A stretch of 41,628 nucleotides of DNA. Source: Phycisphaera sp. (GTDB lineage Bacteria; Planctomycetota; Phycisphaerae; Phycisphaerales; Phycisphaeraceae). Below are positions 7,882 to 18,114 of the stretch, piece by piece; position 1 is the stretch's first letter; each line of letters opens with the position of its first letter. Below the pieces are notes generated by a model. It saw only the letters and a list, made by a program, of their open reading frames with translations. It did not search any database and was not told the origin of the DNA. The stretch spans positions 1-41,628 of the forward strand of contig JANQPR010000130.1 of NCBI GenBank assembly GCA_028285385.1. The letters are read 5' to 3'. The position numbers and the translations under genes are program-made.

Positions 7882-8872
7882 GCGTCGCCGCCCCGCCGAG
7901 TCTCGACGCCGAGCCGACCGCCCGGGCGGGTGTCGCGGCGACAACGCAACACAGCGCGACACCGCGTGTCGGGGACGACCTGCGCGAGATCATCGAGGCC
8001 TACCACGGCGTCACGGAACGCCTACAGCAGAGCCACGAGGCCCTGCAGCGCGAGGTGCTGCGGTTACGTGAGCAACTCGCCTCGGCCGATGCGCAGCTCC
8101 AACGCAGCCAACGCCTCGCGGCGCTGGGGCAGATGGCGGCGGGCATCGCGCACGAAATCCGCAACCCGCTGGCGGCGATCTCGCTCTACGCCGAGATGAT
8201 CGCCGAGGACAGCGCACGGCTCGGGCGTTCTACAGTTGATGAATCCGACCTGCTCGCCACGCAGGTGCACGACAACGCCGGGAAGATTACCGACGCGGTG
8301 CGCGGCCTGTCGGGCATCGTCAACGACGTCCTGCACTTCTCCCGGCCGATCGAGCCGCGTCGCCAGAACGCCCCGGTCGTGGCGTTGTTCGAGCGTGTGT
8401 TGCAGGAACACCGCCCCGCGATCGAACAGGCCGGCGTCACGGTCGAGCTGCGTTGCGAGCCGACGCTCAGCGCCGCGCTCGACGCCGACTTGCTCCACCA
8501 AGCGCTGCTCAACCTCGTCCGCAACGCCGTCGACGCCATGACCGGCCGGCACGATATCGACACCGACGAAACACGCTCCGACCAGGAGCACCGCCTGTCG
8601 CTAACCGCCGAACGCGACGCGGGCAACACGCTCAACCTCACCGTCGCCGACACCGGGCCGGGCATCGGCGACGACGCGATCGATCGGATCTTCAACCCGT
8701 TCTTCACCACGCGCAGCACCGGGACCGGGCTGGGCCTGGCCATCGTGCACCGCATCGCCGACGCCCACGGCGGGTCCATCGCCGTCCGCAACGACGCCCA
8801 CACCGGCGGCGCGGTCTTCACGCTCGGCCTGCCCCAGCCGAGCAGTTCGGCCGAACCCTCCGAGGAGTCCGT

Positions 8873-8876
<4 letters not shown>
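7878..8876 (+). CDS. Cytosolic NtrB/FlrB-type sensor histidine kinase
   Basis: The 332-residue kinase probably phosphorylates the sigma-54 activator encoded immediately downstream. It has a coiled-coil region (residues 45-80), the phosphoacceptor His92 within MAAGIAHEIRNPLAA, the N box NLVRNAVDAM, the G1 box VADTGPGIG, the F box FNPFFTTRSTGTGLGL and a G2 region. There is no membrane segment and no recognisable PAS or other input domain, as in the flagellar kinase FlrB, so it should sense an intracellular cue such as assembly state. It starts with GTG overlapping the flgN stop, and its stop overlaps the next ATG (ATGA), indicating translational coupling. Confidence 0.88.
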
Positions 8877-10366
<1,490 letters not shown>

Positions 10367-10376
10367 GCCAAACCGA

Positions 10377-10395
10377 CCGCGCAAGAGTTGCGCGG
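10377..10395. promoter_or_regulatory. Perfect 8-bp dyad between the activator gene and flgB
   Basis: CCGCGCAA-GAG-TTGCGCGG is a perfect inverted repeat centred about 95 bp before the start site predicted from the sigma-54 promoter at 10455-10470. That is a usual distance for an enhancer site of an NtrC-type activator. A near copy lies upstream of flgN (7242-7258). It begins 11 nt after the activator stop codon, so a role as a terminator hairpin is possible, but no T run follows. Confidence 0.5.
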
Positions 10396-10454
10396 AGAGC
10401 ATCGGCGTGGATGCCGCTGCTTCGCGATGCCGCCGAGAAGACCCGCGTCTGGTG

Positions 10455-10470
10455 CGGCACTGCGTTTGCT
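10455..10470 (+). promoter_or_regulatory. Sigma-54 promoter upstream of flgB
   Basis: CGGCACTGCGTTTGCT matches the sigma-54 consensus TGGCACGNNNNTTGCW at all but two defined positions. It has the invariant GG (10456-10457) and GC (10468-10469) exactly 10 nt apart. Transcription should start near 10481, giving a leader of about 18 nt before the flgB GTG at 10499 with GAGG at 10488-10491. The sigma-54 activator gene directly upstream makes the assignment strong. Confidence 0.8.
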
Positions 10471-10498
10471 GCATCCCCGCGATGCCCGAGGTGCGCCC

Positions 10499-10933
10499 GT
10501 GATCCGTGAGCTCGCTAACAACGGCGCGATGCCCGCGCTCGAGCGGCTCGTGCAGTTCACCGAGGCCCGGCAGCGCGTCCTCGCCACGAACGTCGCGAAC
10601 CTGTCCACGCCTTACTTCACGGCCAAGGACCTCGACGTCAAGGCCTTCCAGCGGACGCTCGGCGACGCGATCGAGCGTCGCCGCGTCAGCGACGCCACCG
10701 GCGCAACCCCGCTCGAACTCGAAGACACCGACCAGGTCCGGTTCACCAGGCACGGCATGGCCGTCCGCCCCGAGCCGACCCACAGCAACGTCATGTTCCA
10801 CGACCGCAACAACCGCGACCTCGAACGCACCATGCAGGGCCTGGCCGAGAACGTGATGGCCCACCAGTTCGGCGTCACGCTGCTCAAGAACCAGTTCGAC
10901 CTGCTCAAGACCGCCATCCGCGAACGGCTGTGA
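10499..10933 (+). CDS. flgB: Flagellar basal-body rod protein FlgB
   Basis: The 144-residue product is a proximal rod subunit exported through the flagellar type III apparatus. It carries the rod-family N-terminal pattern with NVANLSTPYFTAKDLDVKAF and a C-terminal helix (NVMAHQFGVTLLKNQFDLLK), the two ends pairing as a coiled coil in the assembled rod. The GTG at 10499 is chosen because GAGG sits 7 nt upstream and the predicted sigma-54 transcript begins at about 10481. An ATG at 10529 would remove ten residues. It is the first structural gene of the cluster and is followed by flgC after 32 nt. Confidence 0.9.
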   Translation: MIRELANNGAMPALERLVQFTEARQRVLATNVANLSTPYFTAKDLDVKAFQRTLGDAIERRRVSDATGATPLELEDTDQVRFTRHGMAVRPEPTHSNVMFHDRNNRDLERTMQGLAENVMAHQFGVTLLKNQFDLLKTAIRERL

Positions 10934-10965
10934 TCCCGGCCGCTCTGCGCCAAACCCGACCAACC

Positions 10966-11364
10966 ATGTTTGACTCGCTGAACATCTCGACCTCCGGCCT
11001 GACGGCGCAGCGGGCCCGCATCGACACCGCCGCGGCCAACCTCGCCAACGCGAACACGATCACGACCGACGGCGTGACCAACTCGCCGTTCCGCCGCCGC
11101 ATCGCGCTGCTCACCGCCGGCGACGGCCGGGGCGGCCCGGGCGTGCACGTCAAGGAGATCATCGAGGACCAAGGCCCGTTCTCGAAGAAGTACATGCCCT
11201 CGCACCCGCTCGCCGACGACGCCGGCTACGTGCTGCACCCCAACATCGAGTCGATCAACGAGCAGATCGACGCGATGGAAGCCAGCCGGGCGTACGAGGC
11301 CAACATCGTCGCCGCCGAGGGCACCAAGCGCATGATCGCCAACACGCTCACGTTGCTGTCCTGA
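10966..11364 (+). CDS. flgC: Flagellar basal-body rod protein FlgC
   Basis: The 132-residue product is the second proximal rod protein. The N-terminal rod motif is clear (MFDSLNISTSGLTAQR, then TAAANLANANT), and the C-terminus ends in the conserved helix with MEASRAYEANIVAAEGTKRM. The length is typical for FlgC. The ATG at 10966 matches the family start; the open frame upstream to 10930 overlaps the flgB stop and adds only an unconserved stretch. The flgB-flgC-fliE order is the common arrangement. Confidence 0.94.
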   Translation: MFDSLNISTSGLTAQRARIDTAAANLANANTITTDGVTNSPFRRRIALLTAGDGRGGPGVHVKEIIEDQGPFSKKYMPSHPLADDAGYVLHPNIESINEQIDAMEASRAYEANIVAAEGTKRMIANTLTLLS

Positions 11365-11419
11365 TTTTGCCGTGATGTCCCGCCGGTCCTGACCCGCTCC
11401 GCACGCCGGTACCCCGACC

Positions 11420-11737
11420 ATGAACGACCCGCTCGGCCTGATCAACACCCAAGCCCCGCGACCGATCCAACCGGCGGTGGCGCCGGCCGCGCCGGGTAAG
11501 GCCAAGGAGGCCGCCGGGCCGGACTTCAAGGACGTGTTGATGCAGAACCTGCAGCAGGTCAACCAGCTGCAGCAGGACGCGCAGACGGCGATCGAGGACG
11601 TCGTGGCCGGCAAGCGCGACGACATGGCCGCGGTGCTCGCCGCGAAACAGAAGGCCGACGTCGCCTTCCAGATGCTGCTGCAGGTCCGCAACAAGATGAT
11701 GGACGCGTACGAAGAGGTGAAGCAGATCCGGGTATGA
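11420..11737 (+). CDS. fliE: Flagellar hook-basal body complex protein FliE
   Basis: The 105-residue product links the MS ring (FliF) to the rod. After a Pro/Ala-rich N-terminus it shows the FliE pattern FKDVLMQNLQQVNQLQQDA and the strongly conserved C-terminal segment ADVAFQMLLQVRNKMMDAYE followed by EVKQIRV. Length and order (after flgC, before fliF) fit. A 141-nt spacer follows before fliF, containing the repetitive phrase GAGTCTTGAGGCTTGAGGG; no promoter is recognised there. Confidence 0.93.
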   Translation: MNDPLGLINTQAPRPIQPAVAPAAPGKAKEAAGPDFKDVLMQNLQQVNQLQQDAQTAIEDVVAGKRDDMAAVLAAKQKADVAFQMLLQVRNKMMDAYEEVKQIRV

Positions 11738-11878
11738 GGAGTCTTGAGGCTTGAGGGCTGGTTCTTGAGCAGGACGCGATAGAACGCCGCCCCCGCCGGC
11801 GCCGCTGGATGTCAAGCCGAACGACGTGAGATTCAGGACTGACGCGGCGACGCCGCGGATCGGCATGGAGGCCGACGC

Positions 11879-13519
11879 ATGGATTTCGTGAACCGGCAGT
11901 GGACCTACATCCGGGCGCAGCTGGAAGGCCTGACCGCCACGACCAAGCTGCTCATCGGTTCGCTGATGGTCATCCTGCTGTTGGTCGGGTTCCTCGGCGT
12001 GCTGTACGCGGGCCAGTCGGCGATGCAGCCGCTCTCGCCGTTCATCGAGGGGCAGCCGGGCGAGGCGGTCTCCCGCCTGAACAACTTCGGCATCGACACC
12101 GAGATGCGCGGTTCGCAGGTCTTCGTCGCCGCCAACGAGCTCGAGCGCGCGATCGCCATCCTCGCCGAGAACGCCCTGCTCAGCAGCGACTCGTTCGCCG
12201 CGTTCGAAGCGATGACGCCCAGCCCGTGGATGAGCAACGCCCAGAACGCCCGGCAGGACCTCCGCGCGACGATGAAGATGCTCAGCGGCGTCGCTTCCGC
12301 GTTCGGCAACGTCAAGACCGCCGACGTCATCATCGACGTGCCCGAGACCACCGGCTTTGGCGACAGCTTCCGCAAACCGACCGCTACCGTCGCCGTCCAC
12401 ATGCGCGGCAACAAGGCGATCCCCAAGCACACGCAGGAGGCCCTCGCCGACCTTGTCGCCGGCTCGATCGAGGGCCTGGAGCGCTCGGCGGTCAAGATCG
12501 TCGACGCGGGCAACGGCAAGTCCTACTTCGTCGCGGACGAAGACGACATGGTGCCGACCGACGTGATCGAGCTCATCGCCGCCGTCGAGAAGCAGCACCA
12601 GAACAAGCTGCTCGACGTGCTCGGGCACATCCCGGGCGTGCGCGTCGGCGTGAACGTCTCGCTGGACCCGACCCGTCAGGAGCACGTCGAATCGATCCAG
12701 TACGAAGAGAGCCAGCCGCTCAAGAGCCAGTTCGACAACGAGCACGTCTCGCAGAACTCCACCGACGCGGGCAACGCGGGGGTCCGGCCCAACACCGAGA
12801 TGTCGATCACCACCGGGGCGGGCGACATCAGCAGCGAAACCACGACCGAGTCGCGCACCGAGTTCATGGACATGCTGCCCAAGAGCAAGAGCGTCAAGCA
12901 GCTCGCCGGGCACATGGCCGAACGCGTGAACGTCACGATTAACGTGCCCCGCAGCTACTTCGTCGGCATCTTCAAGGCCAACAACCCCGACACCGAGGAA
13001 GCCCCGGACGACGCGGCGCTGCAGACGATCATCGACGGTCAACTCACCGACATCAGAGAACAGGTCGAGCCGCTGGTCGCGACGCGCGTCGGCGGGCAGG
13101 ACGTGCCCGGCACCGTCGTCGCCAAGATGATCTACGACGCCCAGTTCTTCGCGACCAACCCGGCCGCCAGCGGTGACGGCGGCGTGCAGGCGCTGCTGAG
13201 CACGCCGTGGGTCGGCACCGCGAGCGTCGCGGCGCTGGCGCTCGGCGCCGTCACGCTGATGCTCATGCTCGTCCGCAAGGCAACCCAGGACGAGCCGCTG
13301 CCCACCGTTGAAGAACTCGCCGGCGTCCCCGACGTCCTCCCCGCGGACGAGGAACTCATCGGCGAGGCACAGGACGTCGAGTCCACCATGGTCGGCCTGG
13401 AGGTCAGCGAAGACGAGTTGAAGAGCCGCAAGATCGCCGAGCAGATCAGCGACCTGATCAAGGCCAACCCCGGCGAGGCCGGCTCGCTCCTGGGCAAATG
13501 GGTCGACTACGACGACTAA
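11879..13519 (+). CDS. fliF: Flagellar MS-ring protein FliF
   Basis: The 546-residue inner-membrane protein forms the MS ring, the base on which rod and export gate assemble. It has two membrane segments, about residues 23-45 (LLIGSLMVILLLVGFLGVLY) and near 445-465 (VAALALGAVTLMLMLV), with the periplasmic ring-building domains between. The cytoplasmic tail ends in ISDLIKANPGEAGSLLGKWV, the conserved FliG-binding helix. GGAGG about 8 nt before the ATG at 11879 supports the start. It forms the fliFGHIJ block with the genes that follow. Confidence 0.95.
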   Translation: MDFVNRQWTYIRAQLEGLTATTKLLIGSLMVILLLVGFLGVLYAGQSAMQPLSPFIEGQPGEAVSRLNNFGIDTEMRGSQVFVAANELERAIAILAENALLSSDSFAAFEAMTPSPWMSNAQNARQDLRATMKMLSGVASAFGNVKTADVIIDVPETTGFGDSFRKPTATVAVHMRGNKAIPKHTQEALADLVAGSIEGLERSAVKIVDAGNGKSYFVADEDDMVPTDVIELIAAVEKQHQNKLLDVLGHIPGVRVGVNVSLDPTRQEHVESIQYEESQPLKSQFDNEHVSQNSTDAGNAGVRPNTEMSITTGAGDISSETTTESRTEFMDMLPKSKSVKQLAGHMAERVNVTINVPRSYFVGIFKANNPDTEEAPDDAALQTIIDGQLTDIREQVEPLVATRVGGQDVPGTVVAKMIYDAQFFATNPAASGDGGVQALLSTPWVGTASVAALALGAVTLMLMLVRKATQDEPLPTVEELAGVPDVLPADEELIGEAQDVESTMVGLEVSEDELKSRKIAEQISDLIKANPGEAGSLLGKWVDYDD

Positions 13520-13578
13520 ACGAAACTGCAAACGACGCTTCGGAACACCCGACATATGGAGTAGCGATCGTCACCTGA

Positions 13579-14604
13579 ATGCCCGACCTGGCCACCCAAC
13601 TCGAAGAGCTGCCCAAGCTGCGCAAGGCCGCGATCCTGCTGCTCGCCCTCGACAGCGACGCGTCGGGCGCGATCCTCCAGCAGATGCCGCCCAAGGGCGT
13701 CGAGGAGGTCACGCGCGAGCTGGCGTCGATGGGCCCCGTACCGCAGGCGCTGCGCGACGGTGTGCTCGAGGAGTTCTACAACCTCGCCGTCGCCCAGAGC
13801 TGGGCCTGTGAGGGCGGGCTGGAGCGGGCGCGGTCGCTGCTGATGTCTGGCCTCGACCCGGCCGAGGCCGAGCGCATCATGGGCTCGATCAGCCAGCACG
13901 TCCGCAAGACCCCGTTCTCGTTCCTGCAGAAGGCCGAGAGCCAGAACCTGCTCACGTTCATCCAGGACGAGCACCCGCAGACCATCGCGCTGATCGTCAG
14001 CCACCTGCAGTACAGCAAGGCGTCGGAGATCCTCGCGGGCCTGCCGGCCGGCAAACAGATCGAGGTCGTCAAGCGCGTCGCCAACATGGAACAGACCAAC
14101 CCCGAGGTGGTCAGCGAGGTCGAGCGCGGCCTCGAGGCGCGGCTCGCCAACATGCTCAACCAGAGCTTCGAGAAGATGGGCGGCGTCGAGACCGTCGCCG
14201 AGATGCTCAACCTGACCGACCGCACCACCGAGAAGTCAATCATGGAGGGTCTGGAGTCCGAAGACCCGGACCTGGTCGAAGAGATCCGCCGGCTGATGTT
14301 CGTATTCGAGGACATCAACCTCGTCGACGACAAGGGCATCCAGTCGGTGCTGAAGGAAGTCGAAAACGACGAGCTGGCGCTCGCGCTCAAGACCGCCAGC
14401 GACCCGCTGAAGGAGAAGATCTTCCGCAACATGTCTGAGCGCGCCGCGACGTTGATCCAGGAAGACATGGAGTTCATGGGCCCGGTGCGCATCAGCGACG
14501 TCGAGGCCGCCCAGCAGCGCATCGTCGACATCGTGCGCCGCCTCGAAGACGCCGGCGAGATCATCATCTCCGGCCGCGGTGGTGACAAGGAGATGATCGT
14601 TTGA
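13579..14604 (+). CDS. fliG: Flagellar motor switch protein FliG
   Basis: The 341-residue rotor protein binds the FliF tail through its N-terminal domain, FliM through the middle domain and the stator MotA through the charged C-terminal domain. The family hallmark EHPQTIALIVSHL is at about residues 132-144. The C-terminal domain contains IRRLMFVFEDINLVDD and ends with the helix AAQQRIVDIVRRLEDAGEI, as usual. The length is normal. It starts 59 nt after fliF at an ATG. Confidence 0.96.
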   Translation: MPDLATQLEELPKLRKAAILLLALDSDASGAILQQMPPKGVEEVTRELASMGPVPQALRDGVLEEFYNLAVAQSWACEGGLERARSLLMSGLDPAEAERIMGSISQHVRKTPFSFLQKAESQNLLTFIQDEHPQTIALIVSHLQYSKASEILAGLPAGKQIEVVKRVANMEQTNPEVVSEVERGLEARLANMLNQSFEKMGGVETVAEMLNLTDRTTEKSIMEGLESEDPDLVEEIRRLMFVFEDINLVDDKGIQSVLKEVENDELALALKTASDPLKEKIFRNMSERAATLIQEDMEFMGPVRISDVEAAQQRIVDIVRRLEDAGEIIISGRGGDKEMIV

Positions 14605-14657
14605 CCCGAAGAAGTGAGGAGCGCTACGCGGAGCGGGGCGCAAGGTGAGCGGCACGG

Positions 14658-15425
14658 ATGCCTGTTCTCAAATCCACCCACTACCGATCAGCGAACAAGG
14701 AGGCCGTGGTCCTCGACCTCGGCGACCTGGGGCGCCAGGCCGCGAAGCTCAGGCAGATCGCCGAGGCGAAGGCGGAAGCCATCCTGGCCGCGGCGCGTGA
14801 GGAAGCGGCGCAGCTCACCGCGAACGCCGCGGCCCAAGGCGACGAGCGCGGCCACGCCGAAGGCCTCGAGCGCGGGCTGGCCGAAGGCCGGGCGAAGGGC
14901 GAAGCCGAAGCCCGGCAGGCGCGCGACGAGGCGCTGAAGCAACTCGAACGACAGTGGCGTGACAAACTCGACTCGTTCGACGCGGCACACACGGCGTTCC
15001 TCCGCGAGGCGCGTTCGGCCATGCTCCAGCTGGCCGTCCGGCTCGGCGAGAAGGTGGCGCACCGCACCGCCGAGACGGACGCCGAGGTTGTTCTGGACCA
15101 AGCCCGAGACGTGCTCGCGCGGGTGTTGGAGCCGGCGTCGATCGATCTGCGCTGCTGCCCGGCCGACCACGCGGTGCTCAAGGATGCGCTGCCGGGGTTG
15201 CGGGAGCGGTTCGCCAACGTCGCCGGCGTCGAACTCAGGGAGGACGAGGGCATCTCACCCGGCGGGCTGGTGCTTCGGAACGGTTCGGGGCAGATCGACG
15301 CGCGGATCGAGACCCAACTCGACCGGCTCGCGGCGCTGCTGATTGCAGACACGGCCGAAGGTTCCGGGAGGTCGGGAGGCGACGCCCGCACCCCGGACGA
15401 CGACGCAGCGACGTCGACAGACTGA
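14658..15425 (+). CDS. fliH: Flagellar export apparatus protein FliH
   Basis: The 255-residue product is the regulator of the FliI ATPase and links it to the C ring. It shows a helical central part with glycine spaced every four residues (ERGHAEGLERGLAEGRAKGE), the GxxxG repeat typical of FliH. A C-terminal domain follows (RLGEKVAHRTAETDAEVVLD, EDEGISPGGLVLRNGSGQID). The C-terminus is Asp/Ser/Thr-rich. The ATG at 14658 has AAGGTGAG upstream. It lies between fliG and fliI, as expected. Confidence 0.9.
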   Translation: MPVLKSTHYRSANKEAVVLDLGDLGRQAAKLRQIAEAKAEAILAAAREEAAQLTANAAAQGDERGHAEGLERGLAEGRAKGEAEARQARDEALKQLERQWRDKLDSFDAAHTAFLREARSAMLQLAVRLGEKVAHRTAETDAEVVLDQARDVLARVLEPASIDLRCCPADHAVLKDALPGLRERFANVAGVELREDEGISPGGLVLRNGSGQIDARIETQLDRLAALLIADTAEGSGRSGGDARTPDDDAATSTD

Positions 15426-15474
15426 TTCGATCGCGGCGCCTCGACTGGCACCGCGTGTGCATGGAGACGCTTTG

Positions 15475-16851
15475 ATGCCGCTGCTGAACGAGCAGATCGC
15501 GGTCTTGGAACGGGCCACCGCGCCGGAGTTGCGCGGCGTCGTGTCGGATGTGCGCGGCTTGGTCGTGCGTGTCGCGTCGTTGCCGGTTCCGGTCGGGTCG
15601 TCGGTGCGGATCGAGACGCGCCACGGCGCGGTGCCCGGCGAGGTCGTCGGCTTCGACGGCGGCGCGTCTTCGGTCATGCCGCTTGGCGAGTCTGCGGGCG
15701 TCTGTCGCGGCGACGCCGTGGTTGCGCTGCACGCCGACGCCACCGTCCGCGTCGGCGAATCCCTGCGGGGTCGGGTGCTCAACGGCCTGGGCGAACCGAT
15801 CGACGGCAAGGGCCCGCTCCACGACACCGCGCCGCGATCGATCCACGGCCGGGCGGTTGCGCCGATGGCCCGCCGACCGATCGACCAGCCGCTCGCCACG
15901 GGTGTCCGCTGCATCGACTCGCTCACGCCACTGGGCCGAGGGCAGCGTGTTGGCGTCTTCGCGGCGCCCGGCGTGGGGAAGTCCACGCTCCTCGCCCAGT
16001 GCGCCAAGCAGACCACGGCCGACGTCTCCGTCATCGCGCTGGTCGGCGAACGCGGCCGGGAAGTCCGCGACTTCATCGACCACACGCTCGGGCCCGAGGG
16101 CCTGGAACGCAGCGTGGTGGTGGTGGCAACGGGCGACGAGCCAGCGCTCGTCCGTATCCGCGCCGCAAAAACCGCGACGACGATCGCCGAGTCGTTCCGC
16201 GACGCCGGACGCGACGTGCTGCTCGTGTTCGACTCGATCACCCGGTTCTGTCAGGCGCAGCGACAGGTCGGACTTTCCGTCGGCGAACCGCCGACGACGA
16301 AGGGTTACCCACCGAGCGTCTTCGCCGCGTTGCCCGAGTTGATGGAGCGGGCCGGGAACGCCCAACACGGCTCGATCACGGCGCTGTACTCCGTGCTTGT
16401 GGAGGGCGATGACATGGACGAGCCGATCGCCGACGCCTGCCGCGGCGTGCTCGACGGGCACCTCGTGCTCGACCGCAAGCTCGCCGAGCGCGGCCACTTC
16501 CCGGCGATCAACGCGGTCGCCTCGATCAGCCGTGTCGCCGACGCGGTGACGACCGACGAGCACCGCGACGCCCGCCGGGCCGTGCTCAAGCTGCTCGCCG
16601 ACTACCGCGAGGTCGAGGACCTGCTCGACATCGGCGCCTACGCGGCCGGCTCGAACCCCGCCTTCGACCTCGCGATCGCGTGCAAGCCCGCCATCGATCA
16701 ACTCCTGATCCAAACCGAGAAGACCACGAACCGGGCCGACTTCAATACCACGCGTTCGCAACTGCTCGCGCTGACGCAACGGGTGCAAGCCGCGAAGCAG
16801 CAGATCGATCAAGCCAACCGCCAGAACCCTTCACGCGCAGCTTCACGCTGA
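15475..16851 (+). CDS. fliI: Flagellum-specific export ATPase FliI
   Basis: The 458-residue ATPase energises unfolding and release of export substrates at the base of the flagellum. It resembles the F1 beta subunit: Walker A AAPGVGKST at 163-171, ALVGERGREVRDFI shortly after, Walker B LLVFDSITR, and the export-ATPase segment GLSVGEPPTTKGYPPSVFA. The C-terminal region is complete. The ATG at 15475 gives a normal N-terminus; the open frame upstream overlaps the fliH end and is ignored. Confidence 0.95.
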   Translation: MPLLNEQIAVLERATAPELRGVVSDVRGLVVRVASLPVPVGSSVRIETRHGAVPGEVVGFDGGASSVMPLGESAGVCRGDAVVALHADATVRVGESLRGRVLNGLGEPIDGKGPLHDTAPRSIHGRAVAPMARRPIDQPLATGVRCIDSLTPLGRGQRVGVFAAPGVGKSTLLAQCAKQTTADVSVIALVGERGREVRDFIDHTLGPEGLERSVVVVATGDEPALVRIRAAKTATTIAESFRDAGRDVLLVFDSITRFCQAQRQVGLSVGEPPTTKGYPPSVFAALPELMERAGNAQHGSITALYSVLVEGDDMDEPIADACRGVLDGHLVLDRKLAERGHFPAINAVASISRVADAVTTDEHRDARRAVLKLLADYREVEDLLDIGAYAAGSNPAFDLAIACKPAIDQLLIQTEKTTNRADFNTTRSQLLALTQRVQAAKQQIDQANRQNPSRAASR

Positions 16852-16865
16852 CGCCCCGCCCCGTT

Positions 16866-16882
16866 GCGCGGCGGAGCCGCGC
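16866..16882. other. GC-rich hairpin in the fliI-fliJ spacer
   Basis: GCGCGGC and GCCGCGC pair perfectly around GGA. It is followed by the GGAGG ribosome binding site of fliJ, not by a T run, so termination is unlikely; it could modulate fliJ translation. Confidence 0.4.
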
Positions 16883-16906
16883 GTCCCGCTCACGGAGGAC
16901 CAACCC

Positions 16907-17401
16907 ATGCCCCGATTCACCTTCCGCTACGCCGTGCCGCTCCGCCAGGCCGTGACCCATGAGCAGGCGTGCCAACGGCAGCTCGCAGAGTTGCTGCGGG
17001 CCAAGCTGATCTTCGAGGGACAACTCCGACAGATGCAACAAACGATTAGCGACGCGAAGCACCAACTCGGGGAGCGATTAACGGGTTCGGTCGACCTGAA
17101 AGCGGTTGGCGAAGTCGCGCGCTTCGCGGGGGACAGCACGATCCGGGGCCGAGAGATCGTGCAACGCCTCGCCGAGTTGGAACGCCGGATTTCGGCGGCA
17201 CGACAGACGCTCCTGGAAGCAACGCAAAGGCGACGCTCCTTCGAGTTGCTGCGCGACCGCGACGAGCGGGCGTGGAAGAAGCAGCAGCAACGCAAGGAGT
17301 CGGCCGTGCTTGACGAGGTCGCCGCTCGCGGCCACGCGCTACGGGCACCGTCGCTGCAGGCGAACCGCACCGACCTTGACCTCGTGGAGAACGCCGCGTG
17401 A
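16907..17401 (+). CDS. fliJ: Flagellar export protein FliJ
   Basis: The 164-residue product is almost wholly alpha-helical and predicted to be a two-stranded coiled coil, with the FliJ opening PRFTFRYAVPLRQAVTHEQA and the central RRSFELLRDRDERAWKKQQQ. FliJ acts as the stalk of the FliHIJ ATPase and as an escort for export substrates. GGAGG is 9 nt before the ATG. Its stop overlaps the GTG of the following motE-like gene. Sequence conservation in this family is weak, so the name rests on the N-terminus, size and position after fliI. Confidence 0.88.
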   Translation: MPRFTFRYAVPLRQAVTHEQACQRQLAELLRAKLIFEGQLRQMQQTISDAKHQLGERLTGSVDLKAVGEVARFAGDSTIRGREIVQRLAELERRISAARQTLLEATQRRRSFELLRDRDERAWKKQQQRKESAVLDEVAARGHALRAPSLQANRTDLDLVENAA

Positions 17402-18114
17402 GGATGCTGGCCGGCGTCATCGTGACCGTGGTCACCCTGCACCTGCTCGCCGCGGCGGGCGGGTTCGTGTGGCTCGCCGCGAGCGACCGCCTGGACCGCG
17501 ACCGGCTAACGGCCGTGGTTGACCTGTTCCGCCCGACGATTGCCGAACAACAGATGCGCGAGGCCGAGGCCCAGGCCGCCGAGGAAGAGGCGCTGGCGAT
17601 GCAGCGGCACCTGATCCGCATGGAGGACGTCGCCGACGGCCCGCAGTCGCTGGAAGACCGTCTTGCCCGCAAGCTCGAAGGAGACGACTTCGCGCTGCAC
17701 CGCCTGGCCCGCATGCAGGAGGAGTCGTCGGCGATCCAGCAGCGCGTCGACCGCGACCGTGCGTATGTTGATGCACAGCTCCGTCGGCTCGCCACCGAAC
17801 GGCAAGCGTTCGAGGAGACGCGGCAGACGTACCAAGAACAGATGCTCGACGAAGACTTCCGCCGGGCCGTCAAGACGCTCGAGCAGCTCAAGGGCAAGCA
17901 GGCCAAACAACTGCTACAGAACCTGCTGGACGCCGGTGAGTTGGAGCAGGTGGTCGACTACCTCGCGGCGATGAACCTCCGCAAGAGCGCCGCGATCCTC
18001 AAGGAGTTCAAGTCCGACGCCGAGGCCGCCGTCGCGATGGAGATCGTCGAGGCGCTCCGGCTGCGTGGCATGGCCATCTCCGACCCCCAACTCGCCGCGG
18101 GAGGTGACCGGTGA
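17398..18114 (+). CDS. MotE/YlxF-like membrane-anchored coiled-coil protein with MgtE-N-type domain
   Basis: The 238-residue product has one N-terminal membrane segment (MLAGVIVTVVTLHLLAAAGG), a long charged coiled coil (about residues 55-165) and a C-terminal domain with KQLLQNLLDAGELEQVVDYL and ILKEFKSDAEAAVAMEIVEA, resembling the N-terminal domain of MgtE. Proteins of this plan follow fliJ in many bacteria (YlxF in Bacillus, MotE in epsilonproteobacteria, where MotE is a chaperone for the flagellar protein MotC). It starts with GTG overlapping the fliJ stop and overlaps fliK at its end in the same way, so the three are coupled. Function here is inferred. Confidence 0.8.
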   Translation: MRMLAGVIVTVVTLHLLAAAGGFVWLAASDRLDRDRLTAVVDLFRPTIAEQQMREAEAQAAEEEALAMQRHLIRMEDVADGPQSLEDRLARKLEGDDFALHRLARMQEESSAIQQRVDRDRAYVDAQLRRLATERQAFEETRQTYQEQMLDEDFRRAVKTLEQLKGKQAKQLLQNLLDAGELEQVVDYLAAMNLRKSAAILKEFKSDAEAAVAMEIVEALRLRGMAISDPQLAAGGDR

